Shown in pieces: positions 5,743-8,896 of a stretch of DNA of 8,896 nt. The stretch comes from Gammaproteobacteria bacterium (GTDB taxonomy: Bacteria > Pseudomonadota > Gammaproteobacteria > Pseudomonadales > Azotimanducaceae): the NCBI GenBank assembly GCA_028821035.1, contig JAPPHP010000327.1, positions 1 through 8,896 of the forward strand, written 5' to 3'. The notes beneath the pieces were generated by a model that saw only the letters and a program-made list of their open reading frames with translations, did no database searches and was not told the DNA's origin. Within the stretch, counting starts at the first letter, position 1. Each line of letters starts with the position of its first letter. Position numbers and translations under genes: made by a program.

Positions 5743-7203
5743 ATGTCCGACGCCGAGATCGCCTATCTGCCGGCCCGTCGGTTGTCCGAACGGATCCGTA
5801 CGAAACAGCTCGGCAGCCTGGAGGCGACCGACCTCTTCATCCGACGCATCGAAGCGTTTGACGCCGACATCAACGCGGTCGTGATACGCGACTTCGACCG
5901 CGCCCGGGAGGATGCCAGGGAGCGCGACCGGCGAGTCTTGAAGGGTGACGCGTTGGGGCCGTTGCACGGCTTGCCAATGACCATCAAGGAGCAGTACCAC
6001 CGCGCCGGCCTGCCGACCACCTTCGGCTACCCGGAGCTTGCCGACAACATACCTACCTGGGACTCCGAGATGGCCGCCGCACTGCAGGCGGCGGGTGCGG
6101 TGATCATCGGGAAGACCAACGTGCCGCTCGGCGGGGCGGATTTCCAGACCTACAACGATCTCTACGGCACGACGAACAATCCCTGGGACCTCGCGCGCAC
6201 TCCGGGCGGCTCCTCCGGCGGGTCGGCCGCGGCGTTGGCCGCCGGTCTCACGCCTCTCGAGGCAGGTTCCGACATCGCCGGCTCGATCCGCAACCCCGCG
6301 CACTTCTGCGGGGTCTACGGCCACAAGCCTACTTGGGGCATCGTGTCCCAGCGAGGCCATGCGGCCGTGGTGAAGCACCCGATGCCAGACCTGGACCTGG
6401 TCGTGTGCGGCCCGCTCGCGCGCACGCCGGAGGACCTGGCGCTGGCGCTTCGCATCGTGGCCGGCCAGTCCATCTGGAACAGCGGTTGGCGGCTGGACCT
6501 GCCGGCGCCGACGAAGACCCGCCTTTCCGACTTTCGCGTTGCCGTCTGGCCCAACGACGACCTCGCGCCCGTCGACGACGAGATTGCCGACCGCGTCCGC
6601 ATGGTCGGCCAAGCGCTGCGCGACGCGGGCGCCGCGGTGTCGGAGGTGGCGCGCCCGGACATCGACCCGCGAAACAGCCACGAAACGTATCGGAACCTTT
6701 CGTACTCCGTGGTGTTCGCTTCCGTCCCGCCCGAGGAGTACGAGCGCAACCGGCGCGATGCCGAACGCTACGCCCCGGACGACAGGTCCGATCGCGCGGT
6801 AAGCGCCCGTTCCATGGTGTTGAGTCACGCCGACTGGCTCCGGGCGGACGCGCGGCGTGCCCGGCTGCGTCTGCGCTGGGCGGAGTTCTTCCGGGAATGG
6901 GACATCCTGATCTGTCCCCAGATGGCGGTGCCGGCGTTCGAGCACGACCACACCCTGCCCATCGAGGAGCGCACCGTCCTGGTCAACGGCGAACCCCAGG
7001 ATTACTGGAGACAGGCATTCTGGTCCGGTCTCGTCACCGCGCCCTGCCTGCCGAGCACGGTGTTTCCCACCGGACTGTCCAGCCAGGGCCTGCCGATCGG
7101 CCTGCAAGCCGTCGGGGGCGCCTACCAGGACTATCGGACCATCGATTTCACGCGCCTGCTGGCGGAGGAGATCGGCGGGTTTCAACGCCCTCCGGTCGAT
7201 TGA
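5743..7203 (+). CDS. Amidase signature family amidohydrolase
   Basis: A 486-residue cytosolic enzyme of the amidase signature family, which hydrolyses amide bonds by a Ser-cisSer-Lys triad. Residues 72-88 hold PLHGLPMTIKEQY with Lys82. TPGGSSGGSAAALAAG (153-168) carries the cis-Ser157. GSDIAGSIRNPA (175-186) carries the nucleophile Ser181, followed by FCGVYGHKPT. The spacings of 75 (Lys to cis-Ser) and 24 residues (cis-Ser to Ser) equal those in mammalian FAAH. The canonical GSDIGGSIR has Ala179 in place of Gly. The C-terminal third (from about 395) holds LICPQMAVPA and a typical LPIGLQAVG end. ATG 5743 is chosen because GGAG lies 6 nt upstream; in-frame GTG 5722 and ATG 5731 would add 7 and 4 residues. 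The signature family includes amidases, acylamide hydrolases and GatA; the absence of gatB/gatC neighbours argues against GatA. The substrate is unknown. The downstream oxygenase probably shares its transcript. Confidence 0.95.
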   Translation: MSDAEIAYLPARRLSERIRTKQLGSLEATDLFIRRIEAFDADINAVVIRDFDRAREDARERDRRVLKGDALGPLHGLPMTIKEQYHRAGLPTTFGYPELADNIPTWDSEMAAALQAAGAVIIGKTNVPLGGADFQTYNDLYGTTNNPWDLARTPGGSSGGSAAALAAGLTPLEAGSDIAGSIRNPAHFCGVYGHKPTWGIVSQRGHAAVVKHPMPDLDLVVCGPLARTPEDLALALRIVAGQSIWNSGWRLDLPAPTKTRLSDFRVAVWPNDDLAPVDDEIADRVRMVGQALRDAGAAVSEVARPDIDPRNSHETYRNLSYSVVFASVPPEEYERNRRDAERYAPDDRSDRAVSARSMVLSHADWLRADARRARLRLRWAEFFREWDILICPQMAVPAFEHDHTLPIEERTVLVNGEPQDYWRQAFWSGLVTAPCLPSTVFPTGLSSQGLPIGLQAVGGAYQDYRTIDFTRLLAEEIGGFQRPPVD

Positions 7204-7231
7204 CAACCGAGCCGGGGCGTGGCGTGATAGT
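7200..7231 (+). promoter_or_regulatory. Possible internal promoter for the dioxygenase
   Basis: A perfect TTGACA (7200-7205) overlaps the amidase stop codon. The best -10 is GATAGT (7226-7231, 4/6), but the 20-nt spacer is longer than the usual 16-18. The oxygenase may therefore have its own weak promoter as well as read-through from the amidase. Confidence 0.25.
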
Positions 7232-7246
7232 TCGCTCGTGCGAACC

Positions 7247-7251
7247 GGGGG
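7247..7251 (+). promoter_or_regulatory. Purine-rich ribosome binding site of the dioxygenase
   Basis: GGGGG lies 5 nt before the ATG at 7257. The same frame is open far upstream through the amidase gene, so this site is what selects the true start. Confidence 0.5.
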
Positions 7252-7256
7252 ACGCC

Positions 7257-8192
7257 ATGTCCGAGCAAGTGACCGAAGCGACCGAAAATCAATACCTGAC
7301 GGACATGTTGACCGACGGACCGGACAAGCAGGCGCTCGCGCGCACGTTGGCCACCATCGACCGACTGGGCCTGAACGCCAATCTGGTCGAGCTCGATACC
7401 CAGGGGTACACGACCATTCGGGGCGTGCTGTCCGAGGACCAGGTCGAGCGCGCCAAGACCGCGCTGTTGAAACGGGTCGAAAAAAACACCGGTCAGCAGG
7501 TCGATATCGAGACGGCCACCGACTTCAAGAGCGCCATGGGCGCCAGCATGGATTACCTGCACTACATGCTGTACGAAGATCCGGTGTTCGAAGAAATCCT
7601 GATGGCCGAGAAACCCCTGGCCATCGTCACCTACCTGTTGGGCGAGAGCTGCGTGCTGTCCAGCCTCGGCTGCCATTTCAAGGCGCCGGGCCCCACCGGC
7701 GTGGTGACGCTGCACGCGGATACGCTCGGACCCCAGCCGTTCGCCACCCACGCCCAGACCGCCAATGTGAACTACGCGTTGACCCCCTACAGCCGCGAAG
7801 CGGGCGCGACGGCCCTGGTGCCGGGCAGCCACAAGTACGCGCGGCAGCCGACACTCGCGGAGTCGTCCCTGGTCGGTGAGCAATGCAACCCCGCGGCGGT
7901 CCCCGCGGACCTGTCCCCTGGCGATTGCGTGGTGTGGCACGGACACACCTGGCATGGGTCGTTCGAACGGGAGGTCCCCGGTGTTCGGATGAACCTTGCG
8001 GTCTATTTCGCGCGGAGTCACGTCGTGACCCAGGAACGCCACAAGGGCGTAGTGCCCCAGGAAGTGCTGGATCGCCACGCCAACGACGAGCGATTCAGGC
8101 GCTTGCTGGCCACCGAGCACGCGTACGGTTGGGAGGGGCAAGGACCCGATTACGGGCGCATGGCGCGATTGCCGACGGGTTGGTACGACTGA
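7257..8192 (+). CDS. Phytanoyl-CoA dioxygenase-like Fe(II)/2-oxoglutarate oxygenase
   Basis: A 311-residue cytosolic oxygenase of the PhyH family, which couples 2-oxoglutarate decarboxylation to hydroxylation or another oxidation of a small molecule. An N-terminal stretch of about 45 residues precedes the domain, which starts at GYTTIRGVLSEDQVERA (50-66). The iron-binding HxD is H153-A-D155 in TLHADTLGP. The region EAGATALVPGSHK (181-193) is the usual strand before the distal motif. PGDCVVWHGHTWHGS (221-235) holds the distal His, best assigned to H233, and R244 in VPGVRMNLAVYF is placed to bind the 2-oxoglutarate carboxylate. All expected ligands are present, so the enzyme should be active. 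The frame continues upstream through the amidase, but ATG 7257 has the ribosome binding site and the right domain boundary. It follows the amidase after 53 nt and converges with the kinase. The substrate is unknown. Confidence 0.93.
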   Translation: MSEQVTEATENQYLTDMLTDGPDKQALARTLATIDRLGLNANLVELDTQGYTTIRGVLSEDQVERAKTALLKRVEKNTGQQVDIETATDFKSAMGASMDYLHYMLYEDPVFEEILMAEKPLAIVTYLLGESCVLSSLGCHFKAPGPTGVVTLHADTLGPQPFATHAQTANVNYALTPYSREAGATALVPGSHKYARQPTLAESSLVGEQCNPAAVPADLSPGDCVVWHGHTWHGSFEREVPGVRMNLAVYFARSHVVTQERHKGVVPQEVLDRHANDERFRRLLATEHAYGWEGQGPDYGRMARLPTGWYD

Positions 8193-8213
8193 CCCGGACC
8201 GGCCATGGGGCGC

Positions 8214-8896
8214 TTACAGGCCGAGGGCTTCGATCCGTAACAGAGCGCTCGCCTTCACGTTGTCGCGGAACCGGCGGTAGAGGGCGCGCAGTTCCGGGCG
8301 CTGTTCCATCCAGCCGATCACCATCAGGTTCCGCATCAGCAGGAAGAGCGGCAGCAGCTTGAGGTCCTCGTCGGCGAGTTCGCGCCGGCCGCGATAGCCG
8401 CGAACCAGCGCCTCCTGCATGGCCCCGAAGTAGGGCGAGGCCTGGTTGTTGAAGAGCGCGACCGCCAGTTCGTGCACGTGCCAGCCGAAGCCCGCGTCGT
8501 CGAAGTCGATGAGCCGGGTGTGCGCGCCGTCGACGAGCACATTGCCGGGATGCAAGTCGGCATGGATGATCCCGTAGGTCCGCCCATCCGTGCCGTACTC
8601 GAGAAGCCGCTCGCGAATGTGGGCTCGCGCTCGCGCCAGAATCCGGCACTCCCCGGTGGAGAAGTCCGGCACTTCCCAGAAACGCCCCCAGAGCGGCGAC
8701 TCCCCGACGAGGCCTTCGGCGTCCCAGGCGCGCCGGATGAAATGGGGCGGCGGTGTCCAGTTCGAGGACGCGTTGTGCACCTCGGCCGCGAGGCGTCCGA
8801 TCGCTTCGAAGTACCGATCGATCTGCTCGACGTCGTCGGTTCTGGCCAGGATCCTGTCGAGCGGCTCCCCCTCTACCCAGCGGGCCAGGCCGACCA
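8214..8896 (-). CDS. Aminoglycoside-phosphotransferase-family kinase (N-terminus cut by window edge)
   Basis: The frame runs from the right edge to a TAA at 8214-8216; 227 codons including a partial first one are visible, and the N-lobe and start lie outside. The visible part begins GLARWVEGEPLDRIL, the hinge region of APH-fold kinases. The catalytic loop IIHADLHPGNVLVD is centred at 8541-8570, with Asp in HAD as the catalytic base and Asn in PGN as a metal ligand. The second metal motif is LIDFDDAGFGWHVHELAVAL, which stands for the kinase DFG. All key residues are intact. The family phosphorylates hydroxyl groups of aminoglycosides, choline, homoserine, hydroxylysine and similar small molecules. 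Nothing visible here decides among these, so a resistance role should not be assumed. A GTG at 8780 opens a shorter frame but is only an internal Val. The gene converges with the oxygenase, with 21 nt between stops and no obvious terminator. Confidence 0.92.
   Translation of the reverse strand, partial: VGLARWVEGEPLDRILARTDDVEQIDRYFEAIGRLAAEVHNASSNWTPPPHFIRRAWDAEGLVGESPLWGRFWEVPDFSTGECRILARARAHIRERLLEYGTDGRTYGIIHADLHPGNVLVDGAHTRLIDFDDAGFGWHVHELAVALFNNQASPYFGAMQEALVRGYRGRRELADEDLKLLPLFLLMRNLMVIGWMEQRPELRALYRRFRDNVKASALLRIEALGL

Noticed and set aside
3358..7206. A 1282-codon open frame on the minus strand
   Set aside because: It runs antisense to the ATPase, out of frame through the MFS gene, and antisense to the amidase. 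The product is Arg/Gly/Ala/His-rich with no family motif; it is the usual stop-free shadow of high-GC coding DNA.
6333..7256. A long upstream extension of the dioxygenase frame
   Set aside because: It lies inside the amidase in a different frame, with Pro/Arg/Gly-rich translation; the ribosome binding site and domain boundary place the start at 7257.
7182..8141. A 319-codon minus-strand open frame
   Set aside because: It is antisense to the dioxygenase, which carries all iron and 2-oxoglutarate ligands; the reverse product has no motif.
8214..8896. Antibiotic resistance gene
   Set aside because: The APH fold is shared by many metabolic kinases, and nothing visible points to aminoglycoside recognition.

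Overview
This is a GC-rich bacterial window: most codons end in G or C and several genes have GGAGG-type ribosome binding sites. It looks like a fragment of a proteobacterium-like or other high-GC chromosome with a catabolic or secondary-metabolism flavour. The sequence alone does not fix the taxon. I see no rRNA, tRNA, CRISPR array, insertion sequence or phage structural gene. Eight conserved protein families account for nearly all the DNA, plus one small unnamed protein; the longest non-coding gap is about 160 bp.

Left part (1-1543, minus strand): a lipoprotein of the DUF3604 family, cut by the left edge, lies 37 bp downstream of a YfcE/MJ0936-like metallophosphoesterase. The two probably share a transcript. 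A 68-bp divergent gap separates them from a plus-strand pair (1612-2830). That pair is a 124-residue protein resembling an SCP2-type lipid-binding fold and an alpha/beta hydrolase with a complete Ser-Asp-His triad; the two overlap by 14 nt and look translationally coupled. A hairpin follows the hydrolase.

Middle (2926-4182, plus): a stand-alone AAA ATPase of the DUF4143 type with Walker A and B motifs, a winged-helix segment and a C-terminal PD-(D/E)xK-like triad. Its start lies in a distinctly AT-rich pocket, which fits a transferred accessory gene.

Right part: a minus-strand MFS_3 exporter (4317-5585) is divergent from a plus-strand amidase-signature enzyme (5743-7203) and a phytanoyl-CoA-dioxygenase-like Fe(II)/2-oxoglutarate oxygenase (7257-8192). 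The amidase and oxygenase are consecutive and may act on one substrate, with the exporter perhaps handling that compound, but the substrate cannot be read from the sequence. A minus-strand aminoglycoside-phosphotransferase-family kinase, cut at its N-terminus by the right edge, converges on the oxygenase with a 21-nt gap.

I found no compelling evidence for a wholly new system. The most testable leads are the amidase-oxygenase pair with its repeat-bearing upstream region, the SCP2-like/hydrolase coupled pair, the altered metal-site motif of the phosphoesterase, and the DUF4143 ATPase.
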